Notes under the pieces: generated by a model | Told to the model about the DNA's origin: nothing | Database searches by the model: none | What the model saw: the letters and a program-made list of their open reading frames with translations, nothing else | Translations under genes and position numbers: made by a program | Source of the DNA: Bacillota bacterium | GTDB lineage: Bacteria > Bacillota > UBA4882 > UBA8346 | Assembly: GCA_023415375.1 (NCBI GenBank) | Contig: JAEZKW010000390.1 | Location: forward strand, 1 to 5,393 | Length of the DNA stretch: 5,393 nt | Direction of reading: 5' to 3' | In this document: piece by piece, positions 1-5,392 of the stretch | How the letters are laid out: each line of letters opens with the position of its first letter | How positions within the stretch are numbered: position 1 is the stretch's first letter

Positions 1-30
1 TGTAATTGAATTTTTATAAATGATGCCCAT
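1..30 (-). CDS. Start of a further gene (N-terminal ten residues only)
   Basis: An ATG at 28-30 on the minus strand opens a frame reading MGIIYKNSIT to the window edge. It has a G-rich ribosome site five bases upstream and begins 23 nt after the stop of the preceding gene, close to the 21-30 nt spacing of the tight junctions in this array. Ten residues say nothing about function; another member of the immunity array is the natural guess. Confidence 0.5.
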   Translation of the reverse strand, partial: MGIIYKNSIT

Positions 31-35
31 AAATA

Positions 36-43
36 CTCCCCCC
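36..43 (-). promoter_or_regulatory. Ribosome binding site of the gene leaving the left edge
   Basis: The minus strand carries GGGGGGAG at 36-43, five bases before an ATG at 28-30. It sits in the 23-nt gap after the stop of the 166-residue gene, the same layout as the tight junctions elsewhere in the array. Confidence 0.55.
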
Positions 44-53
44 AAAAGCATTT

Positions 54-554
54 CTAAAGATTTTCATACCAAGGAATTTGCTCCCACTTGTTTTCTCCGG
101 TTAAAACCTGTGCAAATTCAACTAAAAAGTCATAAGCTATTCCTTTTTTACTCATATCTTCCGGATTAAATAATTGTACGATTCGGCACTGATATAAGCC
201 GTTTTTCATTATAATGATTAAATCCTGCTGATGCTTTTCCGGCAATTTCACATCAGAAAACTGAGCGGCCATTGTAAGACTTTCGTAATTGGTTAGCCAG
301 AGCATTTCCTGCGTTACTTTTATAAAGCCTTCAAATTCGCGTATTCCTTTTTCTTTTGAAATTTCGTTCCTAACTTCAACTTTCCAGATTCCTTCTCCAC
401 CTGTTCCCCACAAAAGGAGATTCTTCTTCTTTATTTCCATTTTAAAATGCGCAAAAAGCTGGTCAAATTCCCAGTTTTCATCCACAAACGACTTATACAG
501 ATCAGGATTAATAATTCCTAAAAAGCCAGAGTCATCGGTTACTTTATAGACCAT
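54..554 (-). CDS. Unrecognised 166-residue protein, candidate immunity protein
   Basis: I do not assign this to a named family with confidence. The product begins MVYKVTDDSGFLGI, continues with YKSFVDENWEFDQLFAHFKMEIKK (20-43), a strand and glycine turn LLLWGTGGEGIWKVEV (46-61), GIREFEGFIKVTQEMLWLTNYESLTMAAQFSD (70-101), a strand pair LIIIMKNGLYQCRIVQLFNP (112-131), and a closing helix YDFLVEFAQVL (141-151). The WGTGxxG turn, the REFEGFIKV strand and the LTMAAQF element look like conserved family marks. It is soluble, without export signal. Starting at the ATG at 552-554 leaves a 168-nt gap upstream that holds the YezG-type relic. A new gene begins 23 nt downstream. The immunity role rests on size, composition and neighbourhood only. 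Confidence 0.75.
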   Translation of the reverse strand: MVYKVTDDSGFLGIINPDLYKSFVDENWEFDQLFAHFKMEIKKKNLLLWGTGGEGIWKVEVRNEISKEKGIREFEGFIKVTQEMLWLTNYESLTMAAQFSDVKLPEKHQQDLIIIMKNGLYQCRIVQLFNPEDMSKKGIAYDFLVEFAQVLTGENKWEQIPWYENL

Positions 555-561
555 CATACTT

Positions 562-566
562 CCTCC
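562..566 (-). promoter_or_regulatory. Ribosome binding site that fixes the start of the 166-residue gene
   Basis: GGAGG on the minus strand at 562-566 (within GGGAGGA) lies seven bases before the ATG at 552-554 and only four before the adjacent ATG at 555-557. The better spacing favours the second ATG. A GTG further upstream at 603-605 would place this site inside the coding region. Confidence 0.7.
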
Positions 567-615
567 CATCAAAGCGGCAACACGGCAGTACTCTTTGCGT
601 CTCACCCATCAAACT

Positions 616-645
616 GATATGAACCTAAGGTTTATCCACGGCTCT
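616..645 (-). pseudogene. Relic of a second YezG/DUF600-family gene
   Basis: Plus-strand bases 626-645 match bases 3108-3127, inside the intact YezG-family gene, at 19 of 20 positions, in the same orientation. Read on the minus strand this stretch encodes EPWINL, equivalent to the family signature EPWTNL of the intact protein, and it is followed by LRFISV and a stop. Stops also lie immediately upstream in the same frame. A further eight-base word (GATATGAA on the plus strand, 616-623) recurs in the same order at 3073-3080, but 25 bases closer, as expected if the relic carries a deletion. The rest of the 555-722 gap shows no clear similarity. I infer the degraded core of a lost paralogue; a transferred fragment is the alternative. 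Confidence 0.45.
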
Positions 646-722
646 CATTCATGCTAAGTGTTTACTCACTCCAGGCTATCTTGGTATTTCATTAATAATC
701 ATTTATAATTTGTATCTAAAGC

Positions 723-1109
723 TTATTGAATAACAATCAAATCTCCATCACAAAACCCGGTAGTAATATGTTCAACATTCAAAATTTCCAAATCTTTTAA
801 TTCCACAGTTAGTTCTTGTAGTATTTGAATAATGACATTTAGAAAATCTTCCCATTTTATATCTTCTACCACTTCAAAATTTGGGCAATCCCTCTGAGTA
901 GGAACAAAATCTTCTTCACACGCCCAATCGCTATCATCCGGGTCATATACTTTTGCCCCAATGAGTTCAATCCCATATGGCTCATACAAGCCAAAATTGA
1001 GAGCCTTAATGTCTTTCGATAATTTATCTACTTGATTTAAAGAAATAATCCATTCTTTTATGCATCGCTTTAATTTTGCATACTCGCGCTTACTTACATT
1101 CAGTTCCAT
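723..1109 (-). CDS. Unrecognised 128-residue acidic protein, candidate immunity protein
   Basis: I cannot name this family. The protein starts with a basic helix (VSKREYAKLKRCIKEWIISLNQ, 5-26), then LNFGLYEPYGIELIGAKVYDPDDSDWACEEDFVP (37-70), which looks like two strands followed by an acidic loop. After that come a long helix WEDFLNVIIQILQELTVELKDL (86-107) and a final strand HITTGFCDGDLIVIQ (114-128). Conserved-looking points are the YEPYG turn, the DDSDWACEEDF patch and the GFxDGDL ending. Such strongly acidic patches are common in proteins that mask basic nuclease surfaces, but this is inference. There is no signal peptide or membrane segment. The gene is markedly AT-rich (14 G+C of 60 bases at 1021-1080), in contrast to its upstream neighbour, from which it is separated by 118 nt without a clear promoter. 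Confidence 0.75.
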   Translation of the reverse strand: MELNVSKREYAKLKRCIKEWIISLNQVDKLSKDIKALNFGLYEPYGIELIGAKVYDPDDSDWACEEDFVPTQRDCPNFEVVEDIKWEDFLNVIIQILQELTVELKDLEILNVEHITTGFCDGDLIVIQ

Positions 1110-1117
1110 TTGGCGAG

Positions 1118-1123
1118 CTCCTT
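1118..1123 (-). promoter_or_regulatory. Ribosome binding site that fixes the start of the 128-residue gene
   Basis: The minus strand reads AAGGAG at 1118-1123, eight bases before the ATG at 1107-1109. The open frame continues upstream to 1175, but those 22 extra codons give a cysteine- and arginine-rich segment unlike the acidic protein that follows, and no ribosome site precedes them. The shorter start is preferred. Confidence 0.75.
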
Positions 1124-1227
1124 TTATATGTATTGAGCAACAAACCTTCGTGCGGACGCTAACACACCGGTGCAATGTCTATTTTTAACAGCATGCTTCT
1201 GGAATCGCAGGTTTTTCGAACCCTGAG

Positions 1228-1623
1228 TTATAAAAACATTTCCGTCATATCATGCCAACGCACAATATCAGGCAATTTATCCCCGTCAATAAAAGCCTCA
1301 AACAAACGTTTTACAGTATTGATATCGATGACTTGAGAGGAGGCGACACGAACCACCGAACCTGAAATAATAATCCTTTTCTCCCCGTCGTTCTTTGCGT
1401 TCAATAAGCCCGCTTTCCAATGGGTAAATGTTCCATCTTGAACTGTCTTCCTGACTTCTACGGTAAATTCCAGCGGGCCGCCGCCAACTTGAATATAATC
1501 GCCTTGATCATCCTCTAATGATGCATAGGAATTTCCGACTCCGTTAAGTTTGGCTATCGCCTCTAATACTTGCTGTTTTTTCGGGCTCACAATCCTCCGG
1601 CCGTTTTCCGATTCAAAAACCAT
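1228..1623 (-). CDS. Unrecognised 131-residue protein, candidate immunity protein
   Basis: I do not recognise this family. The ATG at 1621-1623 is supported by GGGAGGG at 1634-1640, ten bases upstream, which overlies the short gap after the DUF4304-like gene. The protein opens with a helix (SPKKQQVLEAIAKLNG, 13-28), then a likely beta hairpin SYASLEDDQGDYIQVGGGPLEFTVEVR (32-58), further strands (TFTHWKAGLL, 65-74; KRIIISGSVVRVAS, 82-95), a helix VKRLFEAFIDG (104-114), and an ending rich in aromatics and acids (VRWHDMTEMFL). Helix-sheet-helix architecture, small size, no export signal and placement 21 nt behind a probable immunity gene all fit a cytoplasmic immunity protein. The composition is comparatively GC-rich (29 of 60 bases at 1381-1440), unlike the next gene downstream, which suggests a separate origin. 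Confidence 0.75.
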   Translation of the reverse strand: MVFESENGRRIVSPKKQQVLEAIAKLNGVGNSYASLEDDQGDYIQVGGGPLEFTVEVRKTVQDGTFTHWKAGLLNAKNDGEKRIIISGSVVRVASSQVIDINTVKRLFEAFIDGDKLPDIVRWHDMTEMFL

Positions 1624-1644
1624 CTTACCTCAGCCCTCCCGTCT

Positions 1645-2271
1645 TTAGTCCATCATTGAAATCTTTTGAATCGCCAATTCCAGCACTTTTTGTTGCGGTC
1701 TGCCTTGATCCCATTTTTCCAACACCCTTTTTGCTTTCTCTTTGTTTCCCAAAATGCAATATGCGGCAGCCATTTGCAACTTATAACAATAATTACCGAT
1801 CAGGGTCACCCGGGGATCCTCTCTTTCATACCCCGCAACAAGTCCGGAAATTGATGAGAAGTCTTCCCAAAACGGCACTCCATAATCATGAATGTAACCG
1901 CAAATAAGTTCGCCCAAAGCTATAACATCTGTTGTATCAGTTACCGGCCACTCAATGAATTCACCTTCGGGTTGTAGATTTCCGATATTACCGCCGGCAA
2001 TTGACCATCCTTTTCTGGGTTTCACTCCCACCAGCTCTGCCACTAAATTATTTAGTTCGTCATAGATAATGCCCGGGTAAACTGAGACGTAGCCCGCGTT
2101 TTGACCTGTAATTTTCCGCAATTGGACATTTAGCTCAAGCTTAAATTTCCCAACGGTTTTCTGAAATTTTCGCTTATAGGATTTAAACCCTAGCCGGACT
2201 AACGTAGGGCTTAAACCTTCAATCATTAATTTATCAATCGTTTCATCAATCAATGTTTGGGTCAATATCAA
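1645..2271 (-). CDS. DUF4304-like protein with helical C-terminal tail, probable immunity protein
   Basis: The product is 208 residues if translation starts at the TTG at 2269-2271. A second TTG at 2263-2265 is equally well spaced from the AAGGTAGGTG element and would give 206; an in-frame TAA directly precedes the first. No ATG occurs until codon 16, which would cut the opening helix. Residues 10-140 resemble DUF4304: helix, LVRLGFKSYKRKFQKTVGKFKLELNVQLRK (24-53), then YVSVYPGIIYDE (61-72), a WSIAGG element (89-94), and a helix ending HDYGVPFWEDF (128-138). The last 50 residues (NYCYKLQMAAAYCILGNKEKAKRVLEKW and onward) form a helix pair that looks like one TPR-type repeat. The protein is soluble with no export signal. 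It ends 21 nt before the next gene, so the two are surely co-transcribed. Family call is moderate; the immunity role is inferred from neighbours. Confidence 0.7.
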   Translation of the reverse strand: MILTQTLIDETIDKLMIEGLSPTLVRLGFKSYKRKFQKTVGKFKLELNVQLRKITGQNAGYVSVYPGIIYDELNNLVAELVGVKPRKGWSIAGGNIGNLQPEGEFIEWPVTDTTDVIALGELICGYIHDYGVPFWEDFSSISGLVAGYEREDPRVTLIGNYCYKLQMAAAYCILGNKEKAKRVLEKWDQGRPQQKVLELAIQKISMMD

Positions 2272-2277
2272 TTACAC

Positions 2278-2437
2278 CTACCTTCTCATTGTCTTACGGC
2301 ACGGCTCTATTACATCATCTTTAAAAAAGTTTTGCAACCCAAGGGCTAATAGATGACCATATACTATACAATTGTTTGATACAATATTCTTTATAATTTC
2401 CACTACAACGGTCACATAAATCTTCTCTAATCTACAA
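2278..2437 (-). pseudogene. Possible 3'-end remnant of a lost gene
   Basis: The gap between the Imm1-like and DUF4304-like genes holds an open minus-strand frame that ends at a TAG at 2278-2280. It reads sensibly over its last 45 residues, including HLLALGLQNFF and KDDVIEPCRKTMRR. That ending loosely resembles a HEAT-type repeat helix pair. There is no good start: the only in-frame ATG lies inside the Imm1-like gene at 2476-2478, without a ribosome site. The last bases (AAGGTAGGTG) also serve as the likely ribosome site of the next gene, as an intact gene end in an operon would. This could be the tail of a decayed gene or chance. No convincing promoter or hairpin was found here. Confidence 0.25.
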
Positions 2438-2845
2438 TTAATCCACGTTGTCAAGATTATCGTAAGAACCCGTTTCATAAAACATTTTTGCTATTCTTAA
2501 TACTTTCTCAATATCTGTCAGTACATTCTTCTCTTGACAAAAATAACCCTGGTCACTTTCCCATAGTCTAACTTCAACATCACCGCCGTTGGGGTTTTCA
2601 TATTGCCAGTCCCCAAATAAATGAAAAAGGGCGAATCTGCCATTTCCGCCGACAACATTAAATATGTTCTCATCTTCATCATCTTCTGTTAGGTTTAATT
2701 GAATCCAGGGAAAACAGTAATTATCCATTTTTCGGATAGAATCTTCTACATCTTTCCAGTTGGGATTGAGTATTACTTTATAATCATGAGGTCTATTGTC
2801 ACGATAATATCTTATGATTGTAAGATGATGAACGGGTGATCTCAT
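2438..2845 (-). CDS. Imm1-like immunity protein
   Basis: The 135-residue product resembles the Imm1 group of immunity proteins. It begins with a strand and helix (WKDVEDSIRKMD, 30-41), then FPWIQLNL (45-52), a glycine turn NVVGGNGRFALFHLF (63-77), a strand EVRLWESDQGYF (91-102), and a closing helix VLTDIEKVLRIAKMFYETGSYDNL (108-131). The GGxGR turn and the terminal FYETG helix are what I associate with Imm1-like proteins; another small family with the same layout is possible. The ATG at 2843-2845 is well placed, nine bases after AAGGAGG at 2855-2861. No signal peptide or membrane segment is seen. It starts 83 nt after the YezG-family gene on the same strand with no visible terminator between, so read-through is likely. 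The toxin it would neutralise is unknown. Confidence 0.7.
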   Translation of the reverse strand: MRSPVHHLTIIRYYRDNRPHDYKVILNPNWKDVEDSIRKMDNYCFPWIQLNLTEDDEDENIFNVVGGNGRFALFHLFGDWQYENPNGGDVEVRLWESDQGYFCQEKNVLTDIEKVLRIAKMFYETGSYDNLDNVD

Positions 2846-2928
2846 ATTGATAATCCTCCTTGTTCAATTTACTTTTAGAGCATACTAAAAAATAGCCGAC
2901 ATTTCCTACCATTCTTACAGATTCCATT

Positions 2929-3405
2929 TCATTCCTTACTTTTTAAATATTTTTCCAGAATCTTTTTTGCCAAATTGCTTTGACTGGATAAGTTAACCCC
3001 TAAAATCTCATACCTCCATATAACTTGTTGTTCAAATGGATCGATGGTTGATACATCATTATAACCGTAGTCGATATGAAGTTTGTTGGTCTCCTTTATG
3101 GTTAGCGTAAGGTTTGTCCACGGCTCTTGATTGTTTTTGATAAAGTCATCTCGTAGACTTTTAAATGATTCTTTCATTTCGTCGCGTAAATCATCAAACT
3201 CATCTTCATCAATCTCGTAATTCTTGGGGATATCAAAACTGTATACCAACTTTTCTTTGTTCTTGGTATAGTAAAAAAAGTACATCGTATACATGGACTC
3301 TGATAACTGGGCATATAAGTAAATTTCGCTCCAGTCTTCCGGTATCATGTTATCCAAGATACGGGCCAGATCGTTATAAAGCTCTTCCATTTTTTCGGTA
3401 TTCAT
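2929..3405 (-). CDS. YezG/DUF600-family immunity protein
   Basis: The 158-residue product is recognisable as the YezG family (DUF600). In Bacillus subtilis, YezG is the antitoxin of YeeF, an LXG-type secreted toxin with a C-terminal nuclease domain. Visible family marks in order are an N-terminal helix MEELYNDLARILDNMIPEDW (6-25), the strand EIYLYAQL (27-34), a strand pair around MYFFYYTKN (41-49), an acidic helix (67-88), the signature EPWTNLTLTI (94-103), and HIDYGYNDVSTIDPFEQQVIWRYEILG (110-136). The length is normal for the family and the protein looks intact. It is cytoplasmic, without signal peptide or membrane segment. It probably shares a transcript with the ankyrin gene 23 nt upstream. 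No LXG toxin is in the window, so here it is either an orphan or has a distant partner. A relic of a second copy appears to lie at 616-645. Confidence 0.88.
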   Translation of the reverse strand: MNTEKMEELYNDLARILDNMIPEDWSEIYLYAQLSESMYTMYFFYYTKNKEKLVYSFDIPKNYEIDEDEFDDLRDEMKESFKSLRDDFIKNNQEPWTNLTLTIKETNKLHIDYGYNDVSTIDPFEQQVIWRYEILGVNLSSQSNLAKKILEKYLKSKE

Positions 3406-3411
3406 TTGAAG

Positions 3412-3417
3412 CACCTC
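3412..3417 (-). promoter_or_regulatory. Ribosome binding site that fixes the start of the YezG-family gene
   Basis: The minus strand reads GAGGTG at 3412-3417, six bases before the ATG at 3403-3405. A GTG at 3412-3414 opens the same frame three codons earlier, but it is part of this Shine-Dalgarno and has no site of its own. The ATG gives an N-terminus (MNTEKMEELY) typical of the family. The site lies 11 nt beyond the stop of the ankyrin gene, which favours translational coupling. Confidence 0.75.
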
Positions 3418-3428
3418 ATTCTTTCACA

Positions 3429-4610
3429 TCAAGCGTTTAATGCCGCTATCTTTTCTTCCATGCCGTCCATTTCCTTTTCCCTCACGTAGAAATTAAGTCG
3501 TAAAGGAATACTACAGTTCTTCGTAAAAGAGCCTTCTTTTTTCAGTTGCAACATTACCTGATAACTTTCCTCAATCAACACCTCTTTCAGATCTTCGATT
3601 AAGGTCAGGCACATTTCTTCCAAAGATTCATCTTCAATCTCGCCATCATCGGCAGCTGTTTTCAGTTCATACAGCCACTCATGTAATGCGTTGGCTGCCT
3701 CGAAGCTTTCATTGTCAAACTCAGACCCTTCTTCCGGGCAAAAACGATAGTATTTTTCAGTTTCGTAATTCGTTATTTTGCCTTTCAGTGTTTCATATAT
3801 TTTTTCCGTATTTCCATTGGACCACCAATACATCTCATAGGTATTGGGATTCATACAAAGTGAAAACTGATATGGGTTATTGTCTTTTTCGCTTTCCACA
3901 AATTTAAGAAAAGCGTTTTTAAGATCCGCTTCAAGGTATTTTGCAAAATCTTTCCGGATCATTTCTTGGATTGCTTCATATTCCAGATTGGCAACCTTTT
4001 TCAGATACTTGCCATATTTACATTCAAGTGATTTCTGGGTCTTTTCAAATACGTTTTCTTTCTTATCCTCAGGTTGTAAAATCTCTACGTCTTGTTCTTT
4101 AAGTTTTTTTTCAATCATCGATGCAATCCCGGTTCTTTGATAATGTTTTGCATAGGACAGCGTATCCCACCAGGGATTATCTTTTGTTTTGTACACTGGA
4201 CTTAAATCAATGCCTGCCTCGATTAACATTTTGGCAATTTCAAGATTCCCCGATTGGATCGCATAAAATAATGGATTATTATAAGATGTAGTCGCATCCA
4301 ATTTTGCTTCCAACTCGATTAGTTTTCGAACATTTTCAATCCTATCATTCATCACCGCTATCGATAGAGGAGACTTTTCATCGACTACCCGGTCGAAATC
4401 GATACCCATCTTGACCAGATATTCAATGAATTCCGGAGTTCCTTCCCGAGCTGCAATATGTAGCAATGTTCCATCAATTTCTCTCCAATAATTTATTGCT
4501 TCCGGACATTTCTCAAGCTCTTCTTGTAATTTATCCAGATCGTTATTTTCAATCGCTCTTTTCGCAAAGACATAACCTTTCCTTATGTAGCTATCATCAA
4601 CATCATTCAT
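3429..4610 (-). CDS. Ankyrin-repeat protein with C-terminal DUF4303-like domain
   Basis: The 393-residue product has two parts. Residues about 14-43 form a degenerate first ankyrin repeat, followed by three clearer ones at about 46-75 (GTLLHIAAREGTPEFIEYLVKMG), 78-107 (SPLSIAVMNDRIENVRKLIE) and 110-139 (NPLFYAIQSGNLEIAKMLIEAG). A charged linker (about 165-205) leads to a domain at about 215-378 that resembles DUF4303: a helix with DLKNAF, a strand YQFSLCM, an NTEK element near 267-270, a YYRFCPEEG element near 287-295, and a late helix ending QLKKEGSF. Ankyrin repeats bind proteins, and both ankyrin proteins and DUF4303 relatives are known in toxin-immunity loci. The inference is a cytoplasmic immunity protein whose repeats may contact the toxin. 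There is no signal peptide or membrane segment. Its stop lies 23 nt before the YezG-family start, so the two are probably translated from one message. The ankyrin part is certain; the DUF4303 part is likely. Confidence 0.8.
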   Translation of the reverse strand: MNDVDDSYIRKGYVFAKRAIENNDLDKLQEELEKCPEAINYWREIDGTLLHIAAREGTPEFIEYLVKMGIDFDRVVDEKSPLSIAVMNDRIENVRKLIELEAKLDATTSYNNPLFYAIQSGNLEIAKMLIEAGIDLSPVYKTKDNPWWDTLSYAKHYQRTGIASMIEKKLKEQDVEILQPEDKKENVFEKTQKSLECKYGKYLKKVANLEYEAIQEMIRKDFAKYLEADLKNAFLKFVESEKDNNPYQFSLCMNPNTYEMYWWSNGNTEKIYETLKGKITNYETEKYYRFCPEEGSEFDNESFEAANALHEWLYELKTAADDGEIEDESLEEMCLTLIEDLKEVLIEESYQVMLQLKKEGSFTKNCSIPLRLNFYVREKEMDGMEEKIAALNA

Positions 4611-4619
4611 AAATAGCTG

Positions 4620-4625
4620 CCTCCT
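4620..4625 (-). promoter_or_regulatory. Ribosome binding site that fixes the start of the ankyrin gene
   Basis: The minus strand reads AGGAGG at 4620-4625, nine bases before the ATG at 4608-4610. The open frame extends upstream to a TTG at 4629-4631, but that codon lies upstream of this perfect Shine-Dalgarno, which would then fall inside the coding region. The ATG at 4610 is therefore the start. Confidence 0.8.
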
Positions 4626-4662
4626 AAACAAAGAATTAGCAGAATCTATAAACCTCGATCAA

Positions 4663-4691
4663 TTTAAAACTTTTCCAATAATTTGTTTCAA
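4663..4691 (-). promoter_or_regulatory. Candidate sigma-A-type promoter ahead of the ankyrin gene
   Basis: In the 101-nt gap between the Imm21-type gene and the ankyrin gene, the minus strand carries TTGAAA (4686-4691; five of six bases match the TTGACA -35 box), a 17-base spacer, and TTTAAA (4663-4668; four of six match TATAAT). Spacing is ideal and the surroundings are AT-rich. It would start a transcript near 4656, leaving a leader of about 45 nt before the ATG at 4610. AT-rich DNA produces such matches often, so this is only a candidate. Confidence 0.3.
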
Positions 4692-4711
4692 CAGTTGCCT
4701 TACATAATGTT

Positions 4712-5224
4712 CTATATTTTTCTCAGCCGGTGGACCCTGAAGCTGCAATCTTCAAAATCATACCTCTCCACAGTATCCATCGTGTATGTCCCCGGTTTGA
4801 TGTCAATCTCACAATATCCGTATACCCAATCCGGCCCATAGTCGCAAGCGGGAAAAAGATAGACGGTATCATCACGGAAAGAAATCGTGAAATTTGTCGG
4901 GTTAAACAGTTCATCCGGGATTGCAGTGATCTTCCCGATAATTACCTGATCATCGATGCCTTCTGCGCCATAATTCCAAACAACCAGATAGCCCCCTTGA
5001 CCGTCCATTCCCGGGATCCAGGCGCTTCTTGGTACATCATCGGATATTACAATTCCATATCCGTCTTCAACGGGTATTACTCCTATATAATCCTCAATCT
5101 CACATGCCTGATCGTAATGTAGCGGGCAATCGGGACCCTGCCATTTACCAGCGAGCCTTTTTTCAAGGACCAGATGGGGTCCGCCATCACATTCAATCCA
5201 CGTAATGCTTGTACCGGAACTCAT
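4712..5224 (-). CDS. Imm21-type immunity protein
   Basis: The 170-residue product looks like the Imm21 family, a group of predicted cytoplasmic immunity proteins of polymorphic toxin systems. Features seen are an N-terminal WIECDGGPHLVLE block (residues 9-21), a central HYDQACEIEDYIGVIPV block (36-52), and a GYLVVWNYG strand (78-86). These match the pattern I associate with the family: W plus GGP at the N-terminus, then a YxxAC...DYIGxI motif, then a VxW strand. The remainder is mostly beta-like and acidic, with a CDYGPDWVYGYCEIDIKPG stretch at 127-145. There is no signal peptide or membrane segment. The ATG at 5222-5224 is supported by GGAGGG at 5231-5236, six bases upstream. The gene follows the fragment at the right edge by 30 nt, while the next gene is 101 nt downstream. 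Base composition is visibly richer in G+C than later genes in the array (33 of 60 bases at 5101-5160). The cognate toxin cannot be predicted. Family call by eye, fairly sure. Confidence 0.75.
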   Translation of the reverse strand: MSSGTSITWIECDGGPHLVLEKRLAGKWQGPDCPLHYDQACEIEDYIGVIPVEDGYGIVISDDVPRSAWIPGMDGQGGYLVVWNYGAEGIDDQVIIGKITAIPDELFNPTNFTISFRDDTVYLFPACDYGPDWVYGYCEIDIKPGTYTMDTVERYDFEDCSFRVHRLRKI

Positions 5225-5254
5225 TTTAAGCCCTCCGCGCCTTTCTAAATGTCC

Positions 5255-5392
5255 TTACAATAAGTTCATATCCTTTAACACTTCAAGTAAAGACTGATAG
5301 AAATAATCACAGGCCTCAGCCTCGGTTTCAAAAGTTTTCAACCCGGTCTTTTGACCGCGCTCACTATAATAGACTTCCCATCCTTTGGCTCC
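5255..5392 (-). CDS. C-terminal fragment of an unassigned small protein, possibly an immunity protein (runs off the right edge)
   Basis: An open frame enters from the right edge and ends at a TAA at 5255-5257, giving 45 visible residues; the start lies outside the window. The fragment has a beta-like segment, WEVYYSERGQKTGLKTF, followed by an acidic helix (ETEAEACDYFYQSLLEVLKDM). This strand-then-helix ending is common in small alpha/beta immunity proteins, but I cannot assign a family from so little. The next gene, an Imm21-type protein, starts only 30 nt downstream on the same strand, so the two are probably co-transcribed. The frame is supported by its protein-like composition and by the lack of stops in it, whereas a neighbouring frame stops within ten codons. 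No membrane segment is visible. Function is inferred from context only. Confidence 0.6.
   Translation of the reverse strand, partial: GAKGWEVYYSERGQKTGLKTFETEAEACDYFYQSLLEVLKDMNLL

Noticed and set aside
289..549. 86-codon open frame on the plus strand
   Set aside because: It is antisense to the well-supported 166-residue gene and has a low-complexity F/S-rich translation typical of a shadow frame.
1165..1172. Eight-base palindrome CACCGGTG in the 1110-1227 gap
   Set aside because: Too short to support an operator or terminator, and no second copy or poly-T tract is near.
1110..1175. 22-codon N-terminal extension of the 128-residue protein
   Set aside because: It lacks a ribosome site and has a Cys/Arg-rich composition unlike the rest, while a strong Shine-Dalgarno supports the ATG at 1109.
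1208..1224. tRNA T-arm-like element (GGTTCGAA flanked by CAGG/CCTG on the minus strand)
   Set aside because: The loop is ten bases rather than seven, and no acceptor, anticodon or D arm can be built around it; probably chance, and no flanking repeat suggests an attachment site.
2449..2454. Perfect TTGACA on the minus strand at the end of the Imm1-like gene
   Set aside because: No acceptable -10 box lies 16-18 bases downstream; the hexamer simply encodes part of the NLDNVD ending.
2846..2928. Possible terminator in the 83-nt gap, because of a T-rich run (GGCTATTTTTTAG on the minus strand)
   Set aside because: No GC-rich stem precedes the T-run, so a rho-independent terminator is not supported.
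4730..5122. 130-codon open frame on the plus strand
   Set aside because: It lies fully opposite the Imm21-type gene, has no convincing ribosome site, and its protein is unremarkable; it is a shadow of the real gene.
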